A DNA stretch of 64,000 bases, from positions 26,364-90,363 of the forward strand of contig NZ_MZGX01000027.1 of assembly GCF_002051585.1 (NCBI RefSeq), written 5' to 3'. The notes under the pieces are model-generated. The model saw nothing but the letters and a program-made list of their open reading frames with translations. It ran no database searches and was not told the origin of the DNA. Shown one piece after another: positions 36,701-44,544 of this stretch; position 1 is the stretch's first letter, and every line of letters begins with the position of its first letter. A program made the position numbers and the translations under genes. This stretch comes from Ruminiclostridium hungatei (GTDB taxonomy: Bacteria; Bacillota; Clostridia; Acetivibrionales; DSM-1351).

Positions 36701-37270
36701 GCCTCCGGAGTTTTCTCTGTAGAAGTTATTGACGGTCTGTCCTGAAGTTCCAAAAAACAGGTTGTTCCATACTGCATCAGAATATTGAATGGTTTTATCT
36801 GTAAAGCTGACCAGCAAAACCAGAATCTTTTGTGAGGAGCCTGCAGGCTGCGGGGGGATTACACTGCTGGGAAGGGTGGTGCCGCCTGCATAATAGGTTT
36901 TGGGTATTTGGGCGGCTTCACTGTATGTATTCAGACTGTCTGCCCAGTCTTCGCTTTTCAGAGCCGCTTCGGGAGCAGGATCGATTCCTACCCTGGCATT
37001 TGCAGCCTCCAGCTTTCCAAAGGCTACCCGGGCATATTTCCAATAGCCGTCGGTATCCTGGAGAATGACACTCTGGTCGTCAGCCTTGGTCACCCAGTTC
37101 TGAAATTCATCTCCATTGAGCTTGCCCAGAAAGGTTTGTCCCGAGGGCTGAGAGAGGTCGTAGGCTCCGGGATATGCCGATATTGCCCTGCAATCGGCAG
37201 TTCCTGTTCCCAAATATATTAAAACAGATGCTGCAATCAAAAATATAAACTTAAGGGGCTTATTAAACAT
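33701..37270 (-). CDS. secreted M6-family metalloprotease with five Calx-beta domains
   Basis: A 1189-residue exported protein. Signal peptide about 1-30. The M6 (immune inhibitor A-like) protease domain (about 35-535) has the zinc motif HELGHDLGLFDE (332-343), a met-turn candidate SSLMSSGSWGM and a calcium-binding-like loop DTNNNGYIDYNEL (249-261). Five Calx-beta domains follow (about 541-646, 652-766, 766-872, 878-984, 990-1095, with phrases such as MENAGSVTLTVTR and GTLSFAAGETSKTI), then a Big2-like Ig domain (1104-1189). It should be a zinc endopeptidase that binds to the surface or matrix through calcium domains. GGAGG lies 7 nt before the ATG. It forms a probable operon with the flagellin gene. 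Confidence 0.92.
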   Translation of the reverse strand: MFNKPLKFIFLIAASVLIYLGTGTADCRAISAYPGAYDLSQPSGQTFLGKLNGDEFQNWVTKADDQSVILQDTDGYWKYARVAFGKLEAANARVGIDPAPEAALKSEDWADSLNTYSEAAQIPKTYYAGGTTLPSSVIPPQPAGSSQKILVLLVSFTDKTIQYSDAVWNNLFFGTSGQTVNNFYRENSGGSFSFSPASETYGTSNDGVVKVTLNYAHPNPGGNTDDRNRTIVKNALLAADTYIDFSSYDTNNNGYIDYNELHIVTITAGYEASCGSTSPSVWGHRWSLGWSVPAPQLDGKFVAQTPYGGYTQQGEIHSVYGDHLATIGILCHELGHDLGLFDEYNTSNSSDPSVGASSLMSSGSWGMRASDMPGGCPAHLDPWSKIFLGFASPVNASDGIYTVKAASTGQYNVLKVATSDSNQYFLVENRNLSGYDAGLYYDGIANGGVAIWHIDETVISANMSSNTVNNNPAHRGVEIERAVPGSSSAPYYRNGGPNDLFADATNPNSRLYSGTSSNVSAKTLDATATSMQVLLGNPSGLQFAPSTYTVMENAGSVTLTVTRTGSTSGVVTVDYATSNGTATAGSDYTAASGTLSFAAGETSKTITVPVLDDAVYEGSESFTVTLSNASSGNINVASATVTITDNDIQPTKIGIGPSELICVGERTFPGTYLYYDFSVIRSGNTSGTVTVDYYTIDDTAIGGQDYLPLSGTLTFADGEIKKNIRITVYWDGILEDTEIFYLKLDNISWGTIQNDKAKIIIQDIDIAFSTLNYSVMENAGNVVLTVNRGISQSSETASFKYTTFDGTALAGSDYTAKSGTLSFAPGQLTQTITIPILDDGIYEGDETFTVKLTDVYLTEILNDTATITIHDNELPTARIGFNPASYTVNENAGSVTLTVTRSLVTSGAITVNYSTANGTALSGSDFSPTSGTLAFAPGETSKTITVPILDDATYEGNETFTVNLSSPSSGTLTTSSAIVTVIDDEPAPQLAFTPVNYSVAEDAGSVTVTITRSVTTSGTVKVNYATVNGTALAGSDYTPVSGTLTFADGETSKTVTVNITDDGVYEPTETFRLHLSSPVGGIIATADANITITDNDTLAPSGNIVKITPYVSSGSVGTCKVGSTQQITVIATFENGGTLDITALAVWSSEYPEVATVNSGLVTGINAGITVLSFTYNGQTYQFLYTIKP

Positions 37271-37335
37271 ATTGTTGCCTCCGTGGTATATTAACCAGTA
37301 TTTGCCATAAAAATGGACAAAGCTGCATATTTAAT

Positions 37336-37363
37336 ATTTCGGCAGAATATGACAGTTTTTTTA
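37336..37363 (-). promoter_or_regulatory. sigma-D (sigma-28)-like promoter for the M6 protease and flagellin genes
   Basis: On the complement, TAAA (37360-37363), 16 bp and GCCGAAAT (37336-37343), matching the flagellar sigma consensus TAAA-N14-16-GCCGATAT at 11 of 12 bases. It lies 65 bp before the protease start. Confidence 0.55.
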
Positions 37364-37545
37364 GCATGAAATATCCGATGAAAATAATTCGCACTGCCTT
37401 TTTTTGAAATGGTGCCGGGCTGGAAGCTGAAATAAGAGTATTGGAGGACAAGTAAAAAATCCAGGCTTAGGAATTGTGAATCACGAAGCACGTACGCAAA
37501 CACGAAGTTACCTTTTCATTTTACAATACATTTCACAAAAAACTA

Positions 37546-37574
37546 TTGCATTAAAGTGTACTCTAAGGTATAAA
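37546..37574 (+). promoter_or_regulatory. promoter with possible MerR-type operator for the aldo/keto reductase
   Basis: TTGCAT (37546-37551), 17 bp, TATAAA (37569-37574); a 19-bp alternative reads TAAACT. The spacer holds the imperfect dyad TTAAAGT-GT-ACTCTAA (37551-37566), like the sites of NmlR/AdhR-type MerR regulators. The regulator is not in the window. Confidence 0.35.
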
Positions 37575-37659
37575 CTTATTCCAAAAGGTAAAATACATAT
37601 ATTATGATTACTGAAATTTACCTTACAGGGTAAAATAATTTATTTTTGGAGGGCTGGAA

Positions 37660-38814
37660 ATGCAATACAGAAATTTTGGAAGTTTGGATTTTAAAGTGTC
37701 TGCTCTCGGCTTCGGAGCAATGCGCCTGCCTACCAGGACAATAGAGTCGGCAGGAGATAAGCCGCAGAACAGGATTGATGAGGCAGAAGCAATCAAAATG
37801 ATAAGGCACGCAATTGATATGGGCGTCAATTACGTTGATACTGCGTACATTTACCATGACGGCTTCAGTGAGATTGTAACAGGAAAAGCCTTGAAGGATG
37901 GCTATAGGGAGAAGGTGAAGCTTGCCACCAAATCACCTACCTGGCTGATAAATGAAGCCGGAGATTTTGACCGGATACTGGATGAGCAGCTTGAAAAGCT
38001 TCAGACCGACAGCATTGACTTCTATTTGCTGCACTCCCTTTCCAGAGATTCCTGGAATAATGTGATTTTGAAATATGATTTGCTCAAGAGGGCAGAGGCT
38101 GCAAAGGAAGCCGGAAAGATCAAGCATCTGGGTTTTTCCTTCCACGATGAGGGCTCTGCCTTTACAGAAATAGTTGATGGCTATGATAAGTGGGAATTCT
38201 GCCAGATACAGTACAACTATCTTGACATAGAGAACCAGGCGGGGCTGAAGGGCTTGAAATATGCAGCTTCAAAAGGTATTGCCGTGGTAATAATGGAGCC
38301 TCTTTTAGGAGGCAAGCTTGCCAATCCTCCCAAAGATGTAAAGGCCATACTTGATGAGAACGGGAAAAATCTCACCGGTGCGGAATGGGCGCTTCAATGG
38401 CTGTGGAACCAGCCGGAGGTTTCTGTGGTGCTAAGTGGTATGAGCACAATGCCGCAGGTGGAGGAAAATCTTGCATCGGCTGAGAAATCGGGAGTCGGAA
38501 CTCTCAATGAAGAGGATTTGAAATTAATAGACAGAGCTATAACCCAGTACGGCATAAGGACGGCAATACCCTGCACCGGCTGCCAGTACTGCATGCCATG
38601 TCCCAATAATGTAAATATTCCAAGGAATTTTGAACTATATAACAGCAGTGTCATTCATGAAGACCTGAACGGAGCCAGGTTTGCATACAGCCGCTTCTTC
38701 AACAAGGAGAACCACGCCAGCGAATGTATACAGTGCAAGGTCTGTGAAGAAAACTGTCCGCAAAAAATACCTATAAGCGAATGGCTGCCGAAGGTTCACG
38801 AAATGCTTGGCTGA
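37660..38814 (+). CDS. aldo/keto reductase with C-terminal ferredoxin-type domain
   Basis: A 384-residue protein. The N-terminal aldo/keto reductase barrel (about 1-290) has GFGAMRLP, the DTAYIYHDG strand with the catalytic Tyr, KLATKSP with the Lys, and FYLLHSLS with a His. The C-terminal part (about 305-384) has two cysteine clusters, CTGCQYCMPCPNNVNIP and CIQCKVCEENCPQKIPIS, able to bind two [4Fe-4S] clusters. This combination is common in anaerobes and may couple ferredoxin-like electron transfer with carbonyl reduction; the substrate is not known. GGAGGGCTGGAA precedes the ATG. It stands alone between the divergent protease and the GH9 gene. Confidence 0.9.
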   Translation: MQYRNFGSLDFKVSALGFGAMRLPTRTIESAGDKPQNRIDEAEAIKMIRHAIDMGVNYVDTAYIYHDGFSEIVTGKALKDGYREKVKLATKSPTWLINEAGDFDRILDEQLEKLQTDSIDFYLLHSLSRDSWNNVILKYDLLKRAEAAKEAGKIKHLGFSFHDEGSAFTEIVDGYDKWEFCQIQYNYLDIENQAGLKGLKYAASKGIAVVIMEPLLGGKLANPPKDVKAILDENGKNLTGAEWALQWLWNQPEVSVVLSGMSTMPQVEENLASAEKSGVGTLNEEDLKLIDRAITQYGIRTAIPCTGCQYCMPCPNNVNIPRNFELYNSSVIHEDLNGARFAYSRFFNKENHASECIQCKVCEENCPQKIPISEWLPKVHEMLG

Positions 38815-38960
38815 CGCCGGGCATTTCGCATTTTCCATTGGGGCAGCGGGCCCTGGGACACAGTCCGGGACATGTTAATAAAAAATTAATAAATTCGCAT
38901 CAAAAATACTATATAATATAAGAGGTATTTTCTTAAAACATATGAAAGTTGAGTGTACAT

Positions 38961-40742
38961 ATGAATTTGTTAAAAAGAACAATTCCTTTTATATTGGCAG
39001 GGAGTATAATACTAATGACGGCCTCGTGTACTTCGAAAAACCAGTCTGACAATACTCCGGCCTCCACCTCCGTAAGTGCGAATACGGTTGTAGCCTCAGC
39101 TACGGGTCAACAGCCGGAAGCCGGTATAATCAGTCAGGATATTCATATAAACCAGATAGGATATAAAATTGATGATAAAAAAATTGCTGTAATAAAGGGA
39201 GTATATAAAAGCTTTGAGGTATTTGATGCGGAAACCGGCAAGGCTGTCCTGGTAAAGGAAACCGGCGGTAAGGTCAGTGACGAGTCCAGCGGGGATACGG
39301 TATGTTATGCTGACTTTTCGGAGCTGAAAGCCAGTGGGAGTTATTTTATTTCAGTTGAAGGACTTGGAAAATCCTATGATTTTAAAATAGGGGAGAGTAC
39401 CTTATTCTCAAAGGTAAATGATGCCCTGGTCAAGGCGCTGTATTATCAACGCTGTGGAATAGTACTGGATTCAAAATATGCAGGTGAGTACATTCACGGC
39501 TCCTGTCACACAGGCAAGGCCATACTGTATGGCAATGAAGAGGTTCAATTGGATGTGGGAGGAGGCTGGCATGACGCCGGAGATTACGGAAGATATGTGG
39601 TGCCTGCGGCTGTGACGGCGGCGGACCTTATGCTGGCCTATGAATTTTATCCCCAGAGCTTCACAAGTCCTTTAAACATTCCCGAGAGCTCCAACAATAT
39701 TCCGGACATTCTGGATGAGGCAAAATACGGACTTGAGTGGCTTCTGAAAATGCAGGATGAAAAATCGGGAGGGGTATACCACAAGGTTACCTCCAGAAAT
39801 TTTCCCGACATAGCTGTAATGCCCGACATCGATGTGGATGATCTTTTCATAATGCCTGTGTCCACCACAGCCACCGCGGATTTTGCAGCCGTAACAGCCA
39901 TGGCCTCAAGGATATTTAAGGATTTTGACCCTGATTTTTCAAAAAAATGCCTGGCTGCGGCAGTTAAAGCCTGGAATTGGCTGGAGGCCAACAAGTCTTT
40001 TATTGCGTTTAAAAATCCTCAGGATGTTTCCTCGGGAGAGTATGGGGACAGTTCCGGAGATGATGAAAGAGCATGGGCGGCTGCCGAATTATTGAGAGCC
40101 ACCGGAATTAAAAAATACAATGAATATTTCAAGGCCAATTACCAGACCGGAGGGTTTGGACTGGGCTGGCAGAATGTGAGCGGCTTTGCAGCCATAGCCT
40201 ATCTGTTTGCGGACACTGAGACGGCGGATTCCGGCAAAGCTGATGAAATACGCAAAGCCTGGCTGGAAAAAGCGGATATGTTTGTGAGCACGGCGCAAAA
40301 GAACGGCTACCTGCTGGCCATGCATAAGATGGAATACAACTGGGGAAGTAATATGAATGTGGCAAATCATGCCATGCATATGTTGATAGCAGACAAATTG
40401 AGCAATAGTGAAAAGTATACCGAAAGTGCCGCGGATTGTGCCCATTACCTGTTGGGAAGAAATACTCTGAACCAGAGCTATATAACGGGGTATGGGTCTC
40501 AAAAGGTCATGCAGCCCCACCACAGGCCGTCGGCAGGCGATTCTGTGAAAGATCCCGTACCCGGATTGCTGGTGGGCGGGCCGGATTCGGCACTGGAGGA
40601 TGACAGCGCCAGGGCAAGCCTGTCCGGCAAGGCTCCTGCACAATGCTATATTGATGACATTACCTCGTTTTCAACCAACGAAGTGGCCACCTATTGGAAT
40701 TCTGCAGCTATTTTTGTTTTTTCCTATATGGGCTCAAATTGA
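38961..40742 (+). CDS. glycoside hydrolase family 9 lipoprotein (cellulase-type)
   Basis: A 593-residue secreted lipoprotein: a lipobox near TASCTS (Cys about 23), a Ser/Thr-rich linker, an Ig-like N-terminal domain (about 65-150, INQIGYKIDDKKIAVIKG) and the GH9 (alpha/alpha)6 domain (about 155-590). GGWHDAGDYGRY (about 197-208, catalytic Asp), HHRPSAGD (about 520) and NEVATYWNSA (about 573, with the catalytic Glu in NEV) are present. It should be an active endo-beta-1,4-glucanase or related glucan hydrolase. It has no dockerin or carbohydrate-binding domain, so it would be cell-attached rather than a cellulosomal subunit. The ATG at 38961 starts the signal; the open frame goes four codons further. 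Confidence 0.92.
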   Translation: MNLLKRTIPFILAGSIILMTASCTSKNQSDNTPASTSVSANTVVASATGQQPEAGIISQDIHINQIGYKIDDKKIAVIKGVYKSFEVFDAETGKAVLVKETGGKVSDESSGDTVCYADFSELKASGSYFISVEGLGKSYDFKIGESTLFSKVNDALVKALYYQRCGIVLDSKYAGEYIHGSCHTGKAILYGNEEVQLDVGGGWHDAGDYGRYVVPAAVTAADLMLAYEFYPQSFTSPLNIPESSNNIPDILDEAKYGLEWLLKMQDEKSGGVYHKVTSRNFPDIAVMPDIDVDDLFIMPVSTTATADFAAVTAMASRIFKDFDPDFSKKCLAAAVKAWNWLEANKSFIAFKNPQDVSSGEYGDSSGDDERAWAAAELLRATGIKKYNEYFKANYQTGGFGLGWQNVSGFAAIAYLFADTETADSGKADEIRKAWLEKADMFVSTAQKNGYLLAMHKMEYNWGSNMNVANHAMHMLIADKLSNSEKYTESAADCAHYLLGRNTLNQSYITGYGSQKVMQPHHRPSAGDSVKDPVPGLLVGGPDSALEDDSARASLSGKAPAQCYIDDITSFSTNEVATYWNSAAIFVFSYMGSN

Positions 40743-40759
40743 CAAATTGGACAATTTGA

Positions 40760-41098
40760 TTAATTTAACCTGTAGTCCACTTAATAAAGTCTTTAAGAGA
40801 CAAATTTGCTAGTTACGCGAGGACGACTTTAAAGAAATGCGCAGTATGATTAAAAGCTTTTCGCTGAAGTTGTGGGCTCACAGCCTGCTGATTTGGCAGT
40901 TAAATTGACAGGATGTCAATTTAAGCAGCACTCGAGACCTGGATGGTCGAGTTGCTGCGACGGCTAAAAAAGCATGCTGTAAGGCATACAATTTCGCCAA
41001 AAGCGTTATATACAAGCATTTATTTGAAGCTCGTCCGGGAGTGAGTAGCATTTTCTGACTGTTACCACATTTTTAATTAGCGCTATAGGTTAATTTAA
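40760..41098 (+). mobile_element. copy A of a ~340-bp structured repeat element with terminal inverted repeats
   Basis: The ends read TTAATTTAACC and GGTTAATTTAA, mirror images. Compared with copy B (51278-51617, opposite strand) it is nearly the same throughout, for example GAGGACGACTTTAAAGAAAT and CAATTTCGCCAAAAGCGTTA. Internal palindromes include TTAAATTGAC-AGGAT-GTCAATTTAA and a CAGCA..TTGCTG arm. No gene of transposase length is intact; the short frame AYNFAKSVIYKHLFEA is shared by both copies. A nonautonomous mobile element (MITE-like) is the best reading. Confidence 0.6.
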
Positions 41099-41154
41099 CA
41101 GCCTGCAAGAACCCGATTGTCCGGATATGATACGCTTTGAAAGGGGAGACCGAC

Positions 41155-41802
41155 TTGGCTAAACAGATATGGAAGCCTTCAACCATGTTAAATCCTGTTC
41201 CGGTTGTTATGGTTACCTGCGCGGATAAAAACGGAAAGCCCAATATAATAACACTTGCATGGGTTGGTACTGTGAATTCCGATCCACCCATGGTATCTAT
41301 TTCCGTCAGAAAGCAGAGATATTCATATGAATTGCTCAAGGAAAGCGGAGAGTTTGTAATAAACCTTCCCACAAGGAACCTGACCTTTGCCACTGATTTT
41401 TGCGGTGTTAAATCAGGAAGGGATACTGATAAGTTTGAGGCTGTGAAGCTCACGGCGCAAAAGGCTTCAAAGGTTCAGGCGCCGCTGATAAAGGAATGCC
41501 CCGTAAATCTTGAATGTGTTGTCAGGCAGGTTGTTGAGCTGGGGTCCCATGACTTATTTTTGGCAGAAGTGGTAGCCACAAATGTAGACGAAAGCCTGCT
41601 TGATGAAAACGGAAAATTAAATCTTCATAATGCAGGACTTATAAGCTATTCTCATGGAGAATATTTTCCCCTGGGAGCTTCACTGGGATATTTCGGATAC
41701 TCGGTAACCAAACGGAAAAATTTAAAGAGGAACCTTAAGACAGAGGTTAAAAATAGAAATAAAAAACCTGGACAAAACAGGAAAAAGACAGCGCCCAAAT
41801 GA
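41155..41802 (+). CDS. flavin reductase-like, FMN-binding split barrel protein
   Basis: A 215-residue protein of the flavin reductase/DIM6-NTAB split-barrel family: WKPSTMLNPVPVVMVTC, KPNIITLAWVGTVNSDPPMVSISVR, EFVINLPTRNL and LGSHDLFLAEVVATNVD. The C-terminal 30 residues are basic and probably disordered. Such proteins bind FMN and reduce flavin or act as oxidoreductases. The start is a TTG (41155-41157) with AAAGGGGAG 6 nt upstream; the first in-frame TTG at 41137 has no site. It lies just after the end of repeat copy A and converges with pyruvate formate-lyase across a shared terminator. Confidence 0.85.
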   Translation: MAKQIWKPSTMLNPVPVVMVTCADKNGKPNIITLAWVGTVNSDPPMVSISVRKQRYSYELLKESGEFVINLPTRNLTFATDFCGVKSGRDTDKFEAVKLTAQKASKVQAPLIKECPVNLECVVRQVVELGSHDLFLAEVVATNVDESLLDENGKLNLHNAGLISYSHGEYFPLGASLGYFGYSVTKRKNLKRNLKTEVKNRNKKPGQNRKKTAPK

Positions 41803-41815
41803 TGCGCTGTCTTTT
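41783..41815. terminator. bidirectional terminator between the flavin reductase and pyruvate formate-lyase genes
   Basis: AAAAGACAGCGC pairs perfectly with GCGCTGTCTTTT; the loop holds the flavin reductase stop, and T-runs lie on both strands. Confidence 0.85.
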
Positions 41816-41816
41816 C

Positions 41817-44045
41817 TTATACGGCCCGGTGGAAGGTTCTGGACAGGACTTCCAACTGCTGGGCCCTGGTAAGCTTTATAAAATGTACCGCATAGCCGGA
41901 AACTCTCACAGTCAACTGGTTATACTTCATGGGCTCCTGCATGGCGGCTTCCAGAGTTGAGCGATCCAGGACATTTATGTTTATATGATGTCCTCCGCTT
42001 AACATGTAACCGTCAATAAGTGCAGAAAGATTTGCGGCTTCCGTAGCTTCTTCCTTGCCCAGAGCGGCGGGAATTACCGAAAGAGTAAGAGAGATGCCGT
42101 CACGGCAATAGCTGTAAGGTATTTTGGCAACCGAATTCAGCATTGCCAGCATGCCCGACTTATCCCTGTTGTGCATTGGATTTGCTCCCGGAGCAAAGGG
42201 TTCGCCTTTTTTCCTGCCGTCAGGGGTGGAGCCTGTTTTTTTGCCGTAAACCACGTTGGAGGTTATTGTCAGAATGGACAGTGTATGTTCTGCATTCCTG
42301 TATGTGGCATGGGCCTTCAGGCTATCATGGAAATCCTTCACCAACTGGGCTGCAATACTGTCAACCCGGTTGTCGTCATTTCCGAATTGAGGATAGTCCT
42401 CTGAAACAGTGAAGTCGGTTATTATACCTCTTTCATCCCTTATGGCCCTGACTCTTCCGTACTTTATGGCACTCAGGGAGTCTGCCAGCACCGAAAGGCC
42501 GGATATGCCAAAAGCCATAAGCCTGTTCACATCGGTATCGTGAAGAGCCATCATAAGCCGCTCATAGGCATACTTGTCATGCATGTAGTGAATTGTATTC
42601 ATGGTGTTTACGTAGAGCCCTGAAAGCCATTGCTGAAGCTTTTTAAAGTTCTCAAGCACTTCCTCGTATTCCAGGTAGTCGCCCCGGTAAGGGGGAAGCT
42701 CAGGTGCCACCTGCTCTCCGGTGATCTCGTCCCTGCCTCCGTTTAATGAAAGGAGAAGGAGTTTGGGAAGGTTGCATCTTGCCCCGAAGAACTGCATATC
42801 CTTGCCCAGCCGCATTGCGGAAACGCAGCAGGATATTCCGTAGTCGTCGCCGTATACCGGCCTCATAAGCTCGTCACTCTCGTATTGTACCGCACTGGTT
42901 TTTATGGATACTTTGGTGCAGTAGAGCCTGAAGCTTTCAGGCAGCCTGTTTGACCATAATATTGTGAGATTTGGTTCGGGTGCGGCACCCAGATTTTTCA
43001 GGGTGTTTAAAAACCTATAGGAGGACTTGGTAACCATATGTCTGCCGTCGGCACCCATACCTCCCAGGGATTCCGTAAGCCAAACGGGATCTCCCGCAAA
43101 AAGTTCGTTGTATTCCCTGGTTCTCAGATGCCTTATGAATCTCAGCTTGATTACAAACTGGTCTATCAGCTCCTGAGCCTCAAGCTCGGACAAAATACCC
43201 TTTTCAATATCCCTGCAGATATAAATATCAAAAAACACGTTGAGTCTTCCCAGTGAATTTGCCGCCCCGTTGGTTTCCTTCATGGCTCCCAGAAAAGCCA
43301 GGTATGTCCACTGCACCGCTTCAAAGGCATTTTCAGCAGGGCGGCCCAAGTCAAAGCCGTAGGAATTTCCCAGTACGAGCAAGTCCTTAAGTGCTGCTAT
43401 CTGATCATGTATTTCTTCCTTCAGCCGTATCAGTTCCTCGGACATCTGCGGGGGCAGTGCCTCAAAGTCCCTCTGCTTTTGCAGTATAAGCCTGTCTGCT
43501 CCATATAGCGCCACCCGCCGGTAGTCACCGATAATCCTGCCTCTGCCGTATGTGTCAGGCAGGCCTGTGATGACTCCGCATTTTCTCACCTTGCGCATTT
43601 CCTCGGAATATGCGCTGAAAACTCCGTCGTTGTGGGTTTTTATTTCACTGTTAAAGATATTGTCCAGTTCAGGGGCAGGGGAGGTGCCGAACTGCTGACA
43701 GGCCTGCTTTGAAGTGCGGTAGCCGGTTTTGGCTATGAAGGCTCTTTTTAAGGGAGCATCAGTTTGAAGACCCTTGATAACTTCGTAGGGTTCGTCTATA
43801 AAACCGGGCCTGTGGCTTGTGATTCCTGCCACTGCACAGGCGTCAATCTCCAGGACGCCGCCCTTGAGATGCTCTTCAATCAGCAGGCTTTTACAGGTTT
43901 CCCATAAATGCTTCGTCTTTGAACTTGGACCCTCAAGAAAGCTTTCATCACCATCATAGGGGGTGTAGTTGGTTTGAATAAAATTTTGAACGTCAATGGT
44001 GTCATTCCACTTGCCGCTTTTAAAATCAGAAAAGTTTTGATCCAT
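41817..44045 (-). CDS. pflB: pyruvate formate-lyase (formate acetyltransferase)
   Basis: A 742-residue, full-length glycyl-radical enzyme converting pyruvate and CoA to formate and acetyl-CoA. The adjacent catalytic cysteines are found in ISCCVSAM (about 406-407), and the radical glycine in VRVSGYAVHF (about 717). ITSHRPGFID, RRVALYGAD and GNDDNRVD are typical of PflB. GGGAGGC precedes the ATG. The activating enzyme gene pflA, which often follows, is not nearby. The 200-nt leader holds a ZTP riboswitch and its terminator, so expression is tied to purine/one-carbon stress. The stop is followed at once by a bidirectional terminator. Confidence 0.96.
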   Translation of the reverse strand: MDQNFSDFKSGKWNDTIDVQNFIQTNYTPYDGDESFLEGPSSKTKHLWETCKSLLIEEHLKGGVLEIDACAVAGITSHRPGFIDEPYEVIKGLQTDAPLKRAFIAKTGYRTSKQACQQFGTSPAPELDNIFNSEIKTHNDGVFSAYSEEMRKVRKCGVITGLPDTYGRGRIIGDYRRVALYGADRLILQKQRDFEALPPQMSEELIRLKEEIHDQIAALKDLLVLGNSYGFDLGRPAENAFEAVQWTYLAFLGAMKETNGAANSLGRLNVFFDIYICRDIEKGILSELEAQELIDQFVIKLRFIRHLRTREYNELFAGDPVWLTESLGGMGADGRHMVTKSSYRFLNTLKNLGAAPEPNLTILWSNRLPESFRLYCTKVSIKTSAVQYESDELMRPVYGDDYGISCCVSAMRLGKDMQFFGARCNLPKLLLLSLNGGRDEITGEQVAPELPPYRGDYLEYEEVLENFKKLQQWLSGLYVNTMNTIHYMHDKYAYERLMMALHDTDVNRLMAFGISGLSVLADSLSAIKYGRVRAIRDERGIITDFTVSEDYPQFGNDDNRVDSIAAQLVKDFHDSLKAHATYRNAEHTLSILTITSNVVYGKKTGSTPDGRKKGEPFAPGANPMHNRDKSGMLAMLNSVAKIPYSYCRDGISLTLSVIPAALGKEEATEAANLSALIDGYMLSGGHHININVLDRSTLEAAMQEPMKYNQLTVRVSGYAVHFIKLTRAQQLEVLSRTFHRAV

Positions 44046-44110
44046 AATTTATGCCTCCCGTAAAAAGTTTATCTGCCAAGGGATTTACTCTGCAAAACGA
44101 AGTAGCAAAA

Positions 44111-44146
44111 TAAAAGCCGCCTGGGCATTTTACGCGCCCAGGCGGC
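44111..44146 (-). terminator. intrinsic terminator of the ZTP riboswitch
   Basis: On the complement, GCCGCCTGGGC pairs with GCCCAGGCGGC (11 bp) and is followed by TTTTATTTT. The first arm is also the 3' core of the aptamer, so ligand binding and termination exclude each other. Confidence 0.85.
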
Positions 44147-44202
44147 CGGCTTTAAAAGTCATACTCCCATGTGGTAATCTCCACTTCCGCCAGTTGTATA
44201 AC
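44136..44202 (-). promoter_or_regulatory. ZTP (pfl motif) riboswitch aptamer ahead of pflB
   Basis: On the complement: P1 GTTATAC with GTATGAC (one G-T pair), the conserved ACTGGCGG, a P2 GTGG-AGATTA-CCAC, ATGGGAG, and the 3' core CCGCCTGGGC whose CCGCC can pair with GGCGG as the family's pseudoknot. This is the pfl RNA motif, which binds ZMP/ZTP, a signal of 10-formyl-tetrahydrofolate shortage. Its 3' core is used by the terminator that follows, so it acts as an ON switch. Confidence 0.88.
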
Positions 44203-44242
44203 AGTTTTAAATCATTGATACAAACTATTAAGTTATGTATTA

Positions 44243-44271
44243 AGTATAAGTAAAGTCCCACTGCAAGTCAA
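44243..44271 (-). promoter_or_regulatory. promoter, sigma-A type, for pflB
   Basis: On the complement, TTGACT (44266-44271), a 17-bp spacer and TATACT (44243-44248), placing the start about 35 nt ahead of the aptamer. Confidence 0.65.
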
Positions 44272-44460
44272 TAGAAATGAACAAAAAATTTATAAAAATA
44301 TTATGGATAACCACCATATATGCTAATATGGTAAAGTAATAAACTATATATTGTAGTAATGCCGTGGCGGAATTTAAATATGTCTTCCACAACCTGGCAA
44401 TATCGATGTTGCCGTTGGAACTGCGCTGGATTACAGCAGGAGGAACAAGCAGTAAAAAAT

Positions 44461-44507
44461 AAAAGCAGGCGGCAAAGAGCTTAAAACTCATGCCAACCTG
44501 CTTTTTT
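44461..44507 (-). terminator. intrinsic terminator of the PPi-phosphofructokinase gene
   Basis: AAAAGCAGG pairs with CCTGCTTTT around a loop with GGC/GCC; on the leftward strand a T-run (TTTTATTTTTT) follows. The 44272-44460 stretch beyond it shows no gene. Confidence 0.75.
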
Positions 44508-44544
44508 CAGCATATATGCCTGTGGGTCAATATTAATGTAAGAC

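Larger units (their letters stand above)
37271..37659. other. intergenic region between the divergent M6 protease and aldo/keto reductase genes
   Basis: No gene seen. It holds a leftward sigma-D-like promoter (37336-37363), a rightward promoter with an imperfect dyad (37546-37574) and several GGTAAAAT-like tracts before the aldo/keto reductase start. Confidence 0.6.

Noticed and set aside
44240..44491. 83-codon leftward frame between pflB and the PPi-PFK gene
   Set aside because: It covers the pflB promoter and the PFK terminator, and shows no similarity or good start.
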